40,432 bases of DNA from Deltaproteobacteria bacterium (lineage in GTDB: Bacteria > Desulfobacterota > Desulfuromonadia > Desulfuromonadales > Geopsychrobacteraceae). The first letter of the stretch is position 1. Each line of letters starts with the position of its first letter. Positions 1-8,297 of this stretch are shown here, piece after piece. Location of the stretch: the NCBI GenBank assembly GCA_024280335.1, contig JAJRQI010000005.1, positions 1 to 40,432 of the forward strand. The letters are read 5' to 3'. A program made the position numbers and the translations under genes. Below the pieces are notes generated by a model. The model worked only from the letters and a program-made list of their open reading frames with translations, ran no database searches and was not told the DNA's origin.

Positions 1-172
1 AAATGGTTCAATGCAAAATCAGGCACTTACGGCATTGGTTCGACTTGCTGCTGCACCGACATATTATAATCTTTATTCAGCAGAAAACCTATATCTATTT
101 GTTTTTATTGGGTAATCATGTTTTCGCCCAAGCACTATTTAAGTGAATCATGATGAAAAGGAGTTCAACCAA

Positions 173-895
173 ATGAAGTGTAAAAATCTGTTTATTGCCA
201 TGCTCACCACCCTGATTCTCTGCTCAGTAATTGTCACTACCGCAACCGCCGCAGTCGAGGTTGAGGTTGAGGGGGCTGCTTATGTCGGCTACAGCAGTAT
301 GTACCTGTGGCGTGGATTTGATCTGAGCGATAGTGATCCGGTGATCCAGGGGGGGCTGGATGTCGGTTTCAATGGGTTGACCTTCAGCTATTGGAGCAAC
401 CTCGACCTGGACAGCGGCGAGATCAACGAAACCGATTTCACCATCGATTACGGTTTCGCGCTGAGTGAGCTGGTTGCGGTCGGCGTCGGCAACGTATTAT
501 ATTCTCTGGAGGGTGCCCCGGACACCAACGAACTCTACCTTGGAGTCAGCTTGAACACCGTTCTGTCACCGACCTTAACCCTCTATTACGACTATGATGA
601 GGCCGAAGAGAGCGGGTTGTTCTACACCTTTTCGGTCGGTCACGGGCTGGAACTGAGTGAGGCGCTAACCTTGAGTCTCGGCGGGCTGATCAGCTATAAC
701 CAGGAGAGTGACTATTCCATCGGTGATTACAATGACTGGCATAATTATGAGTTGAGTGCGACGCTGGATTATGCCCTGAACGAGCAGATCAGCCTCAGCC
801 CTTATGCGATTTTTTCGGATGCCATCAGTGATGAAGCCGAACAGGTGATCGAGGATGAGTTTGTTGCCGGCCTGACTGTGACGCTCAATTTCTGA
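173..895 (+). CDS. TorF-type putative outer-membrane porin
   Basis: About 240 residues. It opens with a Sec signal peptide: a basic MKCKNLF start, a hydrophobic stretch and an alanine-rich cleavage region near TATAA. The mature part consists of alternating amphipathic strands rich in Y, G, D and E and ends in VTLNF, whose terminal Phe is typical of Bam-inserted beta-barrels. The early YVGYSSMYLWRG followed by a DPVIQGGLD stretch matches what I recall of the TorF/TIGR02001 family of small proteobacterial outer-membrane proteins; the substrate is unknown. I chose ATG 173 because GAAAAGGAG lies about 9 nt upstream and the signal peptide then begins properly; an upstream in-frame GTG at 143 has no such support. 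A hairpin terminator follows directly, so the gene is probably monocistronic. Confidence 0.7.
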   Translation: MKCKNLFIAMLTTLILCSVIVTTATAAVEVEVEGAAYVGYSSMYLWRGFDLSDSDPVIQGGLDVGFNGLTFSYWSNLDLDSGEINETDFTIDYGFALSELVAVGVGNVLYSLEGAPDTNELYLGVSLNTVLSPTLTLYYDYDEAEESGLFYTFSVGHGLELSEALTLSLGGLISYNQESDYSIGDYNDWHNYELSATLDYALNEQISLSPYAIFSDAISDEAEQVIEDEFVAGLTVTLNF

Positions 896-922
896 TCAAT
901 TCGCGGAAGCCTGGACATGCAA

Positions 923-950
923 GCCGTTGCCCGATTTCGGGCAGCGGTTT
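923..950 (+). terminator. Rho-independent terminator after the porin
   Basis: GCCGTTGCCCGA pairs with TCGGGCAGCGGT (two wobble pairs) around a 2-nt centre and is followed by a short T-rich tail. It lies between the porin stop and the convergent permease gene. Confidence 0.6.
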
Positions 951-958
951 ATTACCGA

Positions 959-2008
959 CTACTCTTCGGCGACCGCTTCAGCCGGGGCGTCGGAGCTGAG
1001 CAGGATCGCCAGCCAGCGGGTTGAATCATTCACTTCCAGTGCAATCTTGACGATCATCGTCAGGGGAACCGACAGCAGCATCCCCACCGGACCGAGTACC
1101 CAGCCCCAGAACACCAACGAGATAAAGACCACCAGCGAAGAAAGCCCCAGTTTGCGGCCCATCATGCGCGGCTCAACGGCGTTGCCCATGATCAGGTTCA
1201 CCGTCAGGTAGATGGCGGCCACCAGCAGCGCCTGCACCGGACCCAGTTGGACTACGGCCAGCAGCACCGCGGGAATCGCCGCGATGATCGAGCCGATGTT
1301 CGGTATGTAGTTGAGCAGAAAGGCAAGTAAACCCCAGAGCAGGGGATAGTCGAGGCCGAGCAGCGCCAGACCGATCGTGACCACCACTCCGGTAGCGAAG
1401 CTGACCAGGGTTTTGATCGCCAGATACTGACGAACGCCGTGGATGAACTTTTCGAAAGAGGCCTGTGAATTGTTCGAATCGGGCAGGGCTGCTTTCAGTT
1501 TAGCGGGCATCCCGGCCGCTTCAAACAGGATGAAGATGACAGTCAGCAGGATCAGAAATGAATTGGTCAGCACCCCGCCTGCCTTGGCCAGCATGCTCGC
1601 TGCTGACTGCATAACCGCACCCGGATTAAAATGCTCAAGCAGTAACTCTTTGGAGACCTCGATGCCGATTTTATCTAGCCAGTCGAGCAGCAGCAAGGTT
1701 TGCCCCTGTAGCTTCTGCTGATAAACCGGCAGGTTACTGGTGAAGTCATTGACCGAACTGCCGACCAGGGTGAGAACCAGCAGGCCCGCCAGCATCACTG
1801 CAGCAATGACCAGCAACAGGGCCGCCGCCGCCGGGACTTTGCGTTGTTGAAGCCAGTGGAAGGGTCCGACACAGATGATGGCAATAAAGATCGCCAGCAG
1901 AAAGGGGACCAGCAGCGCCGAAGCGGTTTTTGCTCCGGCGATGATGATGACCAGTGCCGCCAGGGTCGGCAGCAGGCCGGCAGGTTTTTTCAGGGGCTGG
2001 GTTGTCAT
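959..2008 (-). CDS. AI-2E family transporter (PerM/YhhT-like permease)
   Basis: 349 residues, a normal family length. There are about eight hydrophobic segments: a pair near residues 10-60, one near 60-90, a soluble middle part (about 90-150), and a dense set from about 150 to 330 that includes the LLWGLLAFLLNYIPNIGSI region. The NYIPNIGS motif is the hallmark of the AI-2E/PerM exporter family of the inner membrane. Substrates differ across the family (autoinducer-2 export, Na+/H+ antiport, unknown), so none is assigned here. It is convergent with the porin and lies about 80 nt downstream of a zinc-ribbon gene on the same strand. Confidence 0.85.
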   Translation of the reverse strand: MTTQPLKKPAGLLPTLAALVIIIAGAKTASALLVPFLLAIFIAIICVGPFHWLQQRKVPAAAALLLVIAAVMLAGLLVLTLVGSSVNDFTSNLPVYQQKLQGQTLLLLDWLDKIGIEVSKELLLEHFNPGAVMQSAASMLAKAGGVLTNSFLILLTVIFILFEAAGMPAKLKAALPDSNNSQASFEKFIHGVRQYLAIKTLVSFATGVVVTIGLALLGLDYPLLWGLLAFLLNYIPNIGSIIAAIPAVLLAVVQLGPVQALLVAAIYLTVNLIMGNAVEPRMMGRKLGLSSLVVFISLVFWGWVLGPVGMLLSVPLTMIVKIALEVNDSTRWLAILLSSDAPAEAVAEE

Positions 2009-2089
2009 TGGAACCTGTCAGAAGAAGTTGGACTCAGTTCGCAGACAACTAAAGCGCAAGCGGCAGGGCTTGTCAATCTTTTCGCCGCT

Positions 2090-2515
2090 TCAGCTGAGTT
2101 TGCAGCGCAGCAGTTTAATCCCGGCTTGAAAGCGGACATCCATCTTGTTGGGGCGGATGCAGTTGAGAACCTGACCGAGACCGAAGGTCGGATGCAGAAT
2201 CAGCAGTCCCTCCTTCATCGGGGTGGTCATGCTGTAGGCAGTGGCATCTTCCGGCTTGGCATTTTCCAGCAGTTCGTCCCAGTCGCGTTGCGCCTTGTTG
2301 AGGCTGCGACTCTTTGCCGCTGTTGTGGTGCTGCGGCTGGCCGGCTGTTTCTTCTTCGCAGCGCCGCGATAGTTGTGAATACTGCCGCAGGTGTTGCACT
2401 CAACTCTGGCAACTTTTTCGCCCACCAGGGCAACGATGGTGTGGTTGGTGGTATCTTTGCACTTGGTACATTTGGAGGCGATGTGATCGCCGGCCGATAA
2501 AACTTTTTCGGACAT
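2090..2515 (-). CDS. Zinc-ribbon domain hypothetical protein
   Basis: 141 residues from ATG 2515. This start has a good ribosome-binding site (CAAGGAG a few nt upstream); the longer frame starting at 2569 adds an unsupported leader. The N-terminal half holds two CxxC knuckles (CTKC and CNTC) about 20 residues apart, consistent with a small zinc ribbon. A basic, low-complexity linker follows (AAKKKQPASRS), then a C-terminal domain containing a TFGLGQVL stretch, like a short CarD/TRCF-type beta fold. Similar small zinc-ribbon proteins are common in Geobacter-like genomes; the function is unknown. It may be co-transcribed with the AI-2E permease downstream. Confidence 0.65.
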   Translation of the reverse strand: MSEKVLSAGDHIASKCTKCKDTTNHTIVALVGEKVARVECNTCGSIHNYRGAAKKKQPASRSTTTAAKSRSLNKAQRDWDELLENAKPEDATAYSMTTPMKEGLLILHPTFGLGQVLNCIRPNKMDVRFQAGIKLLRCKLS

Positions 2516-2569
2516 ACAGACTCCTTGAGAAAAGGGGGCTTTTGTACCCTGAGCGCCGCGAACTGTCAA

Positions 2570-2932
2570 TCATCTTCGGATTAGAAATGTCACGAAAAAC
2601 GTAATTATTCAGCACATTCTGCGGCACGGCGAAGGCCGGAAACCTCGACAAAACACCGTCATCCGCTTTCGGCCATTGCCTCAGACTTAAAAACCCCTGA
2701 ACACGGATCAGATCTGATTTCCACGGATCAAGCCAAAGCCGATAAGATTGCTCCTCGCCTTGAATCTAAATCCGTGTTTATCCGTGTCCGATTGCCTTTG
2801 ACCGCAAAACCTCATCGGCAGAGTGTCGAAGACGGGATACGCTGAATAGTTACGATTATTACTTGGAAAGATTTGAATGCAGTGTCGGGATCGCTGAGAG
2901 GAAAAATTCTGTCTGGTTATTTAACCGATCCT
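2570..2932. other. Non-coding gap with a dispersed CACGGAT repeat
   Basis: No credible coding frame lies here. The middle holds CACGGAT-type words (see the repeat entry). The remainder, next to the end of the EAL-HDOD gene, shows nothing I can name. Confidence 0.5.
2701..2790. repeat. CACGGAT / ATCCGTG dispersed repeat element
   Basis: Two CACGGATC words (2702-2709 and 2722-2729) face two ATCCGTGT words (2770-2777 and 2780-2787), so the segment can fold on itself. From memory, ATCCGTGTTTATCCGTG-like strings occur in intergenic regions of many unrelated bacteria. No other copy lies in this window. Confidence 0.45.
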
Positions 2933-4144
2933 TCAGATCGCGTAGATTTCATGCGCCCATTTGACCGAGTCCATGTAGGCTTCACAGAGCGGTTGTTCAT
3001 CGATCTGCAGTTCTTCTGCCAGGGTTGAAGCCTGCTGCCATTCTCCCTTTTCGACCGCTACGATCAGTACCAGGATGTTTCGCAGGATCCCCGGTTCACC
3101 GGTGAGCGCCTGCTGTAGATCTTCTTCGACAGTAATTTCATTGAGGATTTCATCGATCGGCCGCGACATGATGACATCCAGCAGCGAGAAAAGCCCCATC
3201 AGAAACAGATCGGAGCGGCGGCCTCGCAAACCGCAGGGCTCAGCCAATTGTTCGCAAAAGCGGGCACGAATCAGTGACGTGACCACCAACTCGGCCGGTT
3301 TGTCATCAGCCATTGCCGAGATCGACAGCAGTGAAACCCAGGAGCGGATTTCGCGGATACCGAGCAGCGACAAAGCTTGCAGAATCGAAGTCACCTTGTG
3401 ACGCAGGGCAAAGGCCGCAGAGTTGATCAGTTTGAGAATTTTGTAGGAGAGAAAAACTTCACTCTGGATGGTCTGGGCCAGCTTCTTGAAATCAACCTCT
3501 TCGGCGTGGACGTCTTTGAGAATTCGCAAAAATTGCAGTTTGTTGGTCGGGATGTCCTTGCGCGAGATGATCACCGGTTTGGCGAAGAAATAGCCCTGAA
3601 ACAGTTGGTAACCCATCTGCTTGGCCTGTTCATAGACCTCGTGAGTTTCAACCTTTTCCGCCAGCATGCGGATGCCGCGGGGGATAAAGGTTTTCGCCAG
3701 TCGCTCCTGTTCTGCAACATCGCTGAGCAGAAAATCAACCTTGATGATATCGGCCAGTTCCAGCAGCGGCTCGTAATCTTTGTGATAGACAAAATCGTCG
3801 AGGGCCAGAATGTAACCCTGCGCTTTCAGGCGCTTGCAGGCGTTGAGTATCTCTTCGTCCGGTTCGACATCTTCCAGGATTTCGACCACCGCCTGCTGCT
3901 TCGGTAAGACCATCATGAAGTCATCGACCAGCACCTTGCGGGTACAGTTGATGAACACCTTGGCGCCGCCGCTCATTTCATTGAGACCGAACAGCAGTGA
4001 GCTGTTAGCGATCACGCTGGCTGCGGCATGGTCAGCATCATCGCAGTCGAAATAGTTATGCAGCCCGGAGCGGAACAACAGCTCATAGGCGTAAACATGT
4101 CCTCTGGTATCAAAAATCGGCTGGCGGGCAATAAAATGTTCCAA
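2933..4144 (-). CDS. EAL-HDOD signalling protein (YuxH type)
   Basis: 403 residues. An N-terminal EAL-like domain (about 1-190) is followed by an HDOD domain (about 200-390). I chose TTG 4144: AGGAG lies 7 nt upstream and the protein then begins with EHFIARQPIFDTRG, exactly where this family normally starts. A TTG at 4210 would add 22 unlike residues. The EAL signature is degenerate (YELLFR in place of EALLR), so c-di-GMP hydrolysis is unlikely and a binding or scaffold role is more plausible. HDOD domains serve in signalling and c-di-GMP- or chemotaxis-linked regulation. The gene is divergent from the triheme cytochrome gene, with a palindrome between them. Confidence 0.8.
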   Translation of the reverse strand: MEHFIARQPIFDTRGHVYAYELLFRSGLHNYFDCDDADHAAASVIANSSLLFGLNEMSGGAKVFINCTRKVLVDDFMMVLPKQQAVVEILEDVEPDEEILNACKRLKAQGYILALDDFVYHKDYEPLLELADIIKVDFLLSDVAEQERLAKTFIPRGIRMLAEKVETHEVYEQAKQMGYQLFQGYFFAKPVIISRKDIPTNKLQFLRILKDVHAEEVDFKKLAQTIQSEVFLSYKILKLINSAAFALRHKVTSILQALSLLGIREIRSWVSLLSISAMADDKPAELVVTSLIRARFCEQLAEPCGLRGRRSDLFLMGLFSLLDVIMSRPIDEILNEITVEEDLQQALTGEPGILRNILVLIVAVEKGEWQQASTLAEELQIDEQPLCEAYMDSVKWAHEIYAI

Positions 4145-4232
4145 GCGGGTGCTCCTGGGCGGTTTTTTAAACGGCAAGCTGAATAATACCCTATTTTTGG
4201 CCTGCGCCAATGAATTTAATTTTGCTGTGAAG

Positions 4233-4261
4233 TTGACGCTATCCGAGTTATCGGATAACTT
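4233..4261 (+). promoter_or_regulatory. Probable sigma70 promoter with palindrome in spacer, cytochrome gene
   Basis: TTGACG (4233-4238) and TAACTT (4256-4261) are separated by 17 nt. The spacer and -10 carry a perfect inverted repeat, ATCCGA-gtta-TCGGAT (4241-4256), a plausible repressor site. It lies about 65 nt upstream of the cytochrome ATG. Confidence 0.5.
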
Positions 4262-4327
4262 CTTTGGTAATGATTTGCCATGGTGGTTCTGGAGTTCATT
4301 TATTATTCAAACAAAAGGGTGGGTAAA

Positions 4328-4645
4328 ATGAAAAAAATGCTGATTCTGATTTCGGTTCTCTCGTTTTGTGTTGTCACTGCTGCGCTTGCCGTACCGCCGG
4401 GCAAGATCCTGGCATTCGATAAAAGTCCCATGGGTACGGTGACTTTTTCCGGCAAGATCCACAAAGATGCCGGGGTCAAGTGCATGGAGTGTCACAACAA
4501 GGAGATGTTCCCCAAGATGAAAAAGGGCACCGTTGAGATCAAAATGGCCAAGATTTATGCCGGAGAGCTCTGTGGCGTCTGCCACAATGGCAAGCGCGCT
4601 TTTGAAGCGAAGAAAAATTGCAATCGCTGTCATGTGAAAAAATAA
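4328..4645 (+). CDS. c(7)-type triheme cytochrome, periplasmic
   Basis: 105 residues. A Sec signal peptide (MKKMLILISVLSF..., cleavage near ALA-VPP) precedes a mature domain of about 85 residues with three CxxCH haem-binding motifs (CMECH, CGVCH, CNRCH). Extra histidines, for example in GKIHKDAG, are available as distal ligands. The layout fits the c7/triheme domain used by Geobacter-type bacteria for periplasmic electron transfer during metal or extracellular respiration. I chose ATG 4328 because it starts the signal peptide; the in-frame ATG at 4280 does not. It stands alone, with its own promoter and terminator. Its redox partners cannot be told from the neighbourhood. Confidence 0.88.
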   Translation: MKKMLILISVLSFCVVTAALAVPPGKILAFDKSPMGTVTFSGKIHKDAGVKCMECHNKEMFPKMKKGTVEIKMAKIYAGELCGVCHNGKRAFEAKKNCNRCHVKK

Positions 4646-4669
4646 ACCGCTTTTTTCAATCCTGCTGAA

Positions 4670-4705
4670 ACCCGGCAACTTCGTCCAGAGGTCGCCGGGT
4701 TTTTT
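4670..4705 (+). terminator. Rho-independent terminator after the cytochrome gene
   Basis: ACCCGGC (4670-4676) pairs with GCCGGGT (4694-4700), followed by a run of T residues to 4705. Confidence 0.8.
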
Positions 4706-4725
4706 ATCGAGTTGCTCCGGCAGGA

Positions 4726-5676
4726 TCATTTCGGTTTGATAGCAATAACCCGCTGCTCACGATTGAGCTCCATCACCAGATCGGCTTTTTTCGGCAGCAC
4801 CGCAAGTTGGTGGCGGGTCAACCGCTCATAGTGTTGAATGAAGCGCCGCAGGGCAACCTCCCCCATCACCCCGCAGCCGCTACGCCGGGCGGCCAACTGC
4901 TCTTCCTGCCGCTTGCGCCACTGGTAGACCATCTCCCAAGCGGGAATCTTCAACATCAGCAGCAGATCAAGTTGCGCAAAAAGCTTCCGGTAGCCCCCGG
5001 CAAGTTGGCGGTTCACATAGCTGCGCCAGCGACCATCCGGGTCTTCTTGTTCCTCCAGCCGATTCTGCGGCACAGCCAGCTCCGCTTCGGTCTGTGGTGT
5101 TGCCCCGACACACCAGCCTTCAAACAGTACCAGGTCGACCGCTCCGCTGAACTCTTGCCACTGCTCGGCAGACAGACGATCATCGCTTGCTTTGTTAAAG
5201 CGAGGAATGGCGATGATTTCGTTATTCCGGTTATTTTTCAGCCTGGTGAACAGCTCAAATCCCAGGGGGATGTCGTGGGTTCCGGGGACGCCGCGGGTCG
5301 CCAGCAGCGGATGAATCTCTTTTGCCAGCTGCTGCCGGGCAAGCTGCGGCAGATAGAGGTCATCGATGGAGATGATACAGGTGCGGCAGTCAAAGGCCGA
5401 TTCGAGAATCGATTTCAGCAAGTGGCAGAGCGTCGACTTGCCGCTCCCCTGTGAACCGTTGATCCCGACCAGCAGCGGTCCCGCAGCCGGACGCTGTCGG
5501 TTCAGCCAGCCGGCCAGCGGCAGGTAGAGGCGCGCAAGTTCGCTGCTCATTGCTGCCGGAAGCTGATTTCTGCTCAGCTGTTCGGCGAAGGTCGGGGTGA
5601 GACGGTGCAGCAGGTCGGCGTGATCTGCCGCAGAAAGTGCGAAGGGCGTGGTTGGCCAGAGTGGTAAGTCGAACAT
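4726..5676 (-). CDS. D-glycerate 3-kinase-like P-loop kinase
   Basis: About 316 residues. The Walker A loop is GSQGSGKST in the context LLVGINGSQGSGKSTL, followed by SIDDLYL and a TRGVPGTHDIPLG segment, the signature of the glycerate kinase family that includes plant GLYK and yeast Tda10-type proteins. The family phosphorylates D-glycerate to 3-phosphoglycerate with ATP in the cytoplasm, as in photorespiration or serine and glycolate metabolism. The C-terminal half is rich in R, Q and W. Two ATGs follow the AGGAG: the first (5685) is only 2 nt away, the second (5676) is 11 nt away and preferred. No glyoxylate or serine gene is adjacent, so the pathway role is inferred from family only. Confidence 0.75.
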   Translation of the reverse strand: MFDLPLWPTTPFALSAADHADLLHRLTPTFAEQLSRNQLPAAMSSELARLYLPLAGWLNRQRPAAGPLLVGINGSQGSGKSTLCHLLKSILESAFDCRTCIISIDDLYLPQLARQQLAKEIHPLLATRGVPGTHDIPLGFELFTRLKNNRNNEIIAIPRFNKASDDRLSAEQWQEFSGAVDLVLFEGWCVGATPQTEAELAVPQNRLEEQEDPDGRWRSYVNRQLAGGYRKLFAQLDLLLMLKIPAWEMVYQWRKRQEEQLAARRSGCGVMGEVALRRFIQHYERLTRHQLAVLPKKADLVMELNREQRVIAIKPK

Positions 5677-5827
5677 TATATTCATATCTCCTGAAATATT
5701 GAGCTATACTATATCAGCAATTTTTTCATTGGGGCAGGGCTATGTAAGGTCGCAACTCTGCGGTTGATTTGTGTTTGTTAAAAAGATCCGGGTTGGTTTT
5801 TTTTGTGAGGCCGTCAGGAGTAAGCTT

Positions 5828-6760
5828 TTGAATCTATACTGGTTGCAATGTGGTGCTGGTGGCGGCGACAGTATGTCGATGCTCAACATGGATTCTCCCG
5901 AATTGACAGAACTTTGTCACGAAATCGGGATGAATATCCTCTGGCACCCCTCCCTGTCGAACCATTCGGCCACCGAGCATGAGCAGATTCTCGAAGATCT
6001 GCTGAGCGGGAAACAGGTCCTGGATATTTTTTGTGTCGAAGGTTTTGTTATTGCCGGGCCTGATGGGCAGGGCGGTTATGATCTGCTCGGTGCACGATCC
6101 AAGCTCGGCATTGTTCAGCAATTAGCTGCTCGGGCTCGGGTGGTGATCGCCGTTGGTACCTGTGCGGCGTTCGGCGGGATTGGCAATATCGGCGCTATCG
6201 ATGCTGGCGGCCTGCAGTTTGTCGGCGATGAACCGGGGGGCGTGCTCGGTGCCGATTACCGTTCCGGATCGGGGCTGCCGGTGCTCAATCTGCCCGGTTG
6301 TCCGACCCACTACGGAGTTCTGGCCGATACCCTGATGGGACTGGCCGATGGACAGTTGCCGGAGCTTGACCCTCAGCAATCCCCACGTCAGTGGTTCGAC
6401 ATGCTGGTGCATCAGGGCTGCCTGCGCAACGAGTATCATGAATTTCGTGTTGAGGAACGGGAGTTCGGTGACCGTGGCTGCCTGTTTTTCTATCGCGGCT
6501 GCCGCGGCCCCTTGACCAGTGGCCCCTGCAATAAGCTGCTCTGGAATCGGCGCAGCTCCAAAACCAATGTCGGGGTTCCCTGTGTCGGCTGCACCTCGCC
6601 GAATTTTCCACAGCAACACCCCTTCTTCCAGACCCCGAATATTGCCGATGTGCCGCTCGAACTGCCGGCCGGAGTCGATCGTGCCCATTACCTGGCATAC
6701 AAGGGGATGGCTGCGGCATCAGCCCCCGAACGCTTGAAAAAGCGGAAAAACCTTGTCTGA
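5828..6760 (+). CDS. [NiFe] hydrogenase small subunit, Group 2-like (HupU-like)
   Basis: 310 residues from TTG 5828, with CAGGAG exactly 7 nt upstream. There is no Tat signal and no C-terminal membrane anchor, so it is cytoplasmic. The text resembles HupU/HoxB small subunits: ILWHPSLSN, CVEGFVIAGPDG, FVGDEPGGVLGADYRS and LPGCPTH. Medial and distal cluster ligands look intact (HQGC, DRGC, RGCRGP, GPCN, VPCVGC). The N-terminal proximal-cluster motif is not standard: where HupU-type proteins read LQSGGCGGCT, this one reads LQCGAGGGDS, so both usual cysteines are Gly and Asp (residues 11 and 14), with a Cys at residue 8. Its stop lies 13 nt before the large-subunit start, so the two are translated together. 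It may be a sensor or an oxygen-tolerant uptake enzyme. Confidence 0.88.
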   Translation: MNLYWLQCGAGGGDSMSMLNMDSPELTELCHEIGMNILWHPSLSNHSATEHEQILEDLLSGKQVLDIFCVEGFVIAGPDGQGGYDLLGARSKLGIVQQLAARARVVIAVGTCAAFGGIGNIGAIDAGGLQFVGDEPGGVLGADYRSGSGLPVLNLPGCPTHYGVLADTLMGLADGQLPELDPQQSPRQWFDMLVHQGCLRNEYHEFRVEEREFGDRGCLFFYRGCRGPLTSGPCNKLLWNRRSSKTNVGVPCVGCTSPNFPQQHPFFQTPNIADVPLELPAGVDRAHYLAYKGMAAASAPERLKKRKNLV

Positions 6761-6773
6761 GGATGACAGCAAA

Positions 6774-8297
6774 ATGACGACAACTGTTCGCAGTATCAAA
6801 CTGCCGTTTAACCGGGTCGAGGGAGATCTGGATGTCCGCGTCGAGGTTAAAGATGGTCAGGTGCGTGACGCCTGGGTCTCAGGGACCATGTTCCGTGGTT
6901 TTGAGAATATGATGATCGGCCGTGGGCCGCTCGATGGTTTGGTGATAACGCCGCGGATCTGCGGTATTTGCAGCACCAGTCATCTGCATGCCGCCGCCCT
7001 CGCGCTCGATCAGCTGACTGCTGTGCAGGTTCCGGCAAATGCCACCCGGTTACGAAATGTTACCCAGATGGCGGAGCATCTGCAGAGCGACATGCGCCAC
7101 CTGTTTTTGATGTTTGCCGTCGATTTTTCCCACTCCTGCTACCAATCACGCAGCTTTTATCCCCAGGCTGTACAGCGCTATGCCCCGCTGAAAGGTGCAA
7201 CCGCTATCGAGGTGGTACGTCAGACCCGCCGGATCCTTGAAATTGTTGCCTTGATCGGCGGTCAGTGGCCGCACTCTTCGTTCATGGTGCCGGGTGGGAT
7301 TGTCTCGGTCCCGAGCAACGCCGACCTGCGTCAGTGTCGACATCTGGTCTACCAGTTTCGCAGCTGGTTCGAAGAACGAGTAATCGGCGGCAGCCTGGAG
7401 AATTGGGCGCAGCTGAAAACCGTTACCGACCTTGATGGCTGGTGTACCGATGCTGCGCACAGATCCGCTGAGTTACCGTTGTTGCTGCAGATCGGCAAAG
7501 AGCTCGGTTTGGACAGCAGTGGTGTCGGGCATGGTTGTTATCTGAGTTGCGGCAGCCTGCCGATGCCCGCCGGAGAGGGCGAGGCAGAGCACCTGTTTGC
7601 CGCCGGTTTTATGCAAAAAGGGAAATTGCGGGCCTGGGATCCGGAGCAGGTTGTCGAAGATGTCAGCAGTAGCTGGTTCGCCGGCAGCACGGTTAAGTAT
7701 CCGGCGATCTCGGAAACCCTGCCGCAACAGAACAAACCGGGGGCTGCTTATTCCTGGGTTAAAGCCCCCCGTTACCGCAGTCAGCCGGCCGAAACCGGTC
7801 CGTTGGCGGAACTTCTGGTGGCCGGTCAGCCGCTACTGACGGATTGGGTTGCGACACGTGGCGAATCGACTCTGGCGCGCGAACTGGCCCGGGTGGTTCG
7901 CTGTGCCGAGCTGCTGCCGGTGATGGAGCGCTGGTTGCGGCAGGCGGCAGGCGGTGGCAGCTACTATCTTCATCCGGGAGAGATAGAATCGGGCAGCGGG
8001 ATCGGTTTTACCCAGGCCTCGCGCGGTGCCCTCGGCCATTGGTTGCAGATTGAGGCGGGCAAGGTTGCACATTACCAGATCATCTCCCCGACTTCGTGGA
8101 ATGCTTCGCCGCGGGATGAGGCCGGGGTGCACGGTCCGCTCGAAGCGGCACTGATCGGCACGAGCATTGCCGATGAAGATCACCCAATAGAGCTCGGCCA
8201 TATTGTGCGTTCCTTCGACCCTTGTCTGGTCTGTGCTGTCCACACCTATCGCAATGGTGAACCGCGCAGTCGGCTGAAGATCGGTTTGCTCGGTTGA
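6774..8297 (+). CDS. [NiFe] hydrogenase large subunit (HupV/HoxC-like)
   Basis: 507 residues from ATG 6774 with GAGGA about 11 nt upstream. The L1 motif RICGICSTSH and the C-terminal DPCLVCAVH supply the four cysteines that hold the NiFe(CN)2CO site. The early NRVEGDLDV carries Asp where catalytic group 1 enzymes have His; I recall RVEGD as usual in sensor-type HupV/HoxC. FRGFENMMIGRGPLDGLVITPR is also typical of that clade. Seventeen residues follow the final His, so a C-terminal extension needing proteolytic maturation seems present, unlike the best-known regulatory hydrogenases, which lack one. The following gene is a matching maturation protease, although frameshifted. Confidence 0.9.
   Translation: MTTTVRSIKLPFNRVEGDLDVRVEVKDGQVRDAWVSGTMFRGFENMMIGRGPLDGLVITPRICGICSTSHLHAAALALDQLTAVQVPANATRLRNVTQMAEHLQSDMRHLFLMFAVDFSHSCYQSRSFYPQAVQRYAPLKGATAIEVVRQTRRILEIVALIGGQWPHSSFMVPGGIVSVPSNADLRQCRHLVYQFRSWFEERVIGGSLENWAQLKTVTDLDGWCTDAAHRSAELPLLLQIGKELGLDSSGVGHGCYLSCGSLPMPAGEGEAEHLFAAGFMQKGKLRAWDPEQVVEDVSSSWFAGSTVKYPAISETLPQQNKPGAAYSWVKAPRYRSQPAETGPLAELLVAGQPLLTDWVATRGESTLARELARVVRCAELLPVMERWLRQAAGGGSYYLHPGEIESGSGIGFTQASRGALGHWLQIEAGKVAHYQIISPTSWNASPRDEAGVHGPLEAALIGTSIADEDHPIELGHIVRSFDPCLVCAVHTYRNGEPRSRLKIGLLG

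Noticed and set aside
1844-2500. Long plus-strand frame
   Set aside because: It is antisense across the AI-2E and zinc-ribbon genes, has low-complexity Q/G/R content and no family-like text.
5828-6760. Membrane-bound group 1 uptake hydrogenase
   Set aside because: No Tat signal peptide, no C-terminal anchor and no cytochrome b gene; the sequence resembles soluble group 2 proteins.
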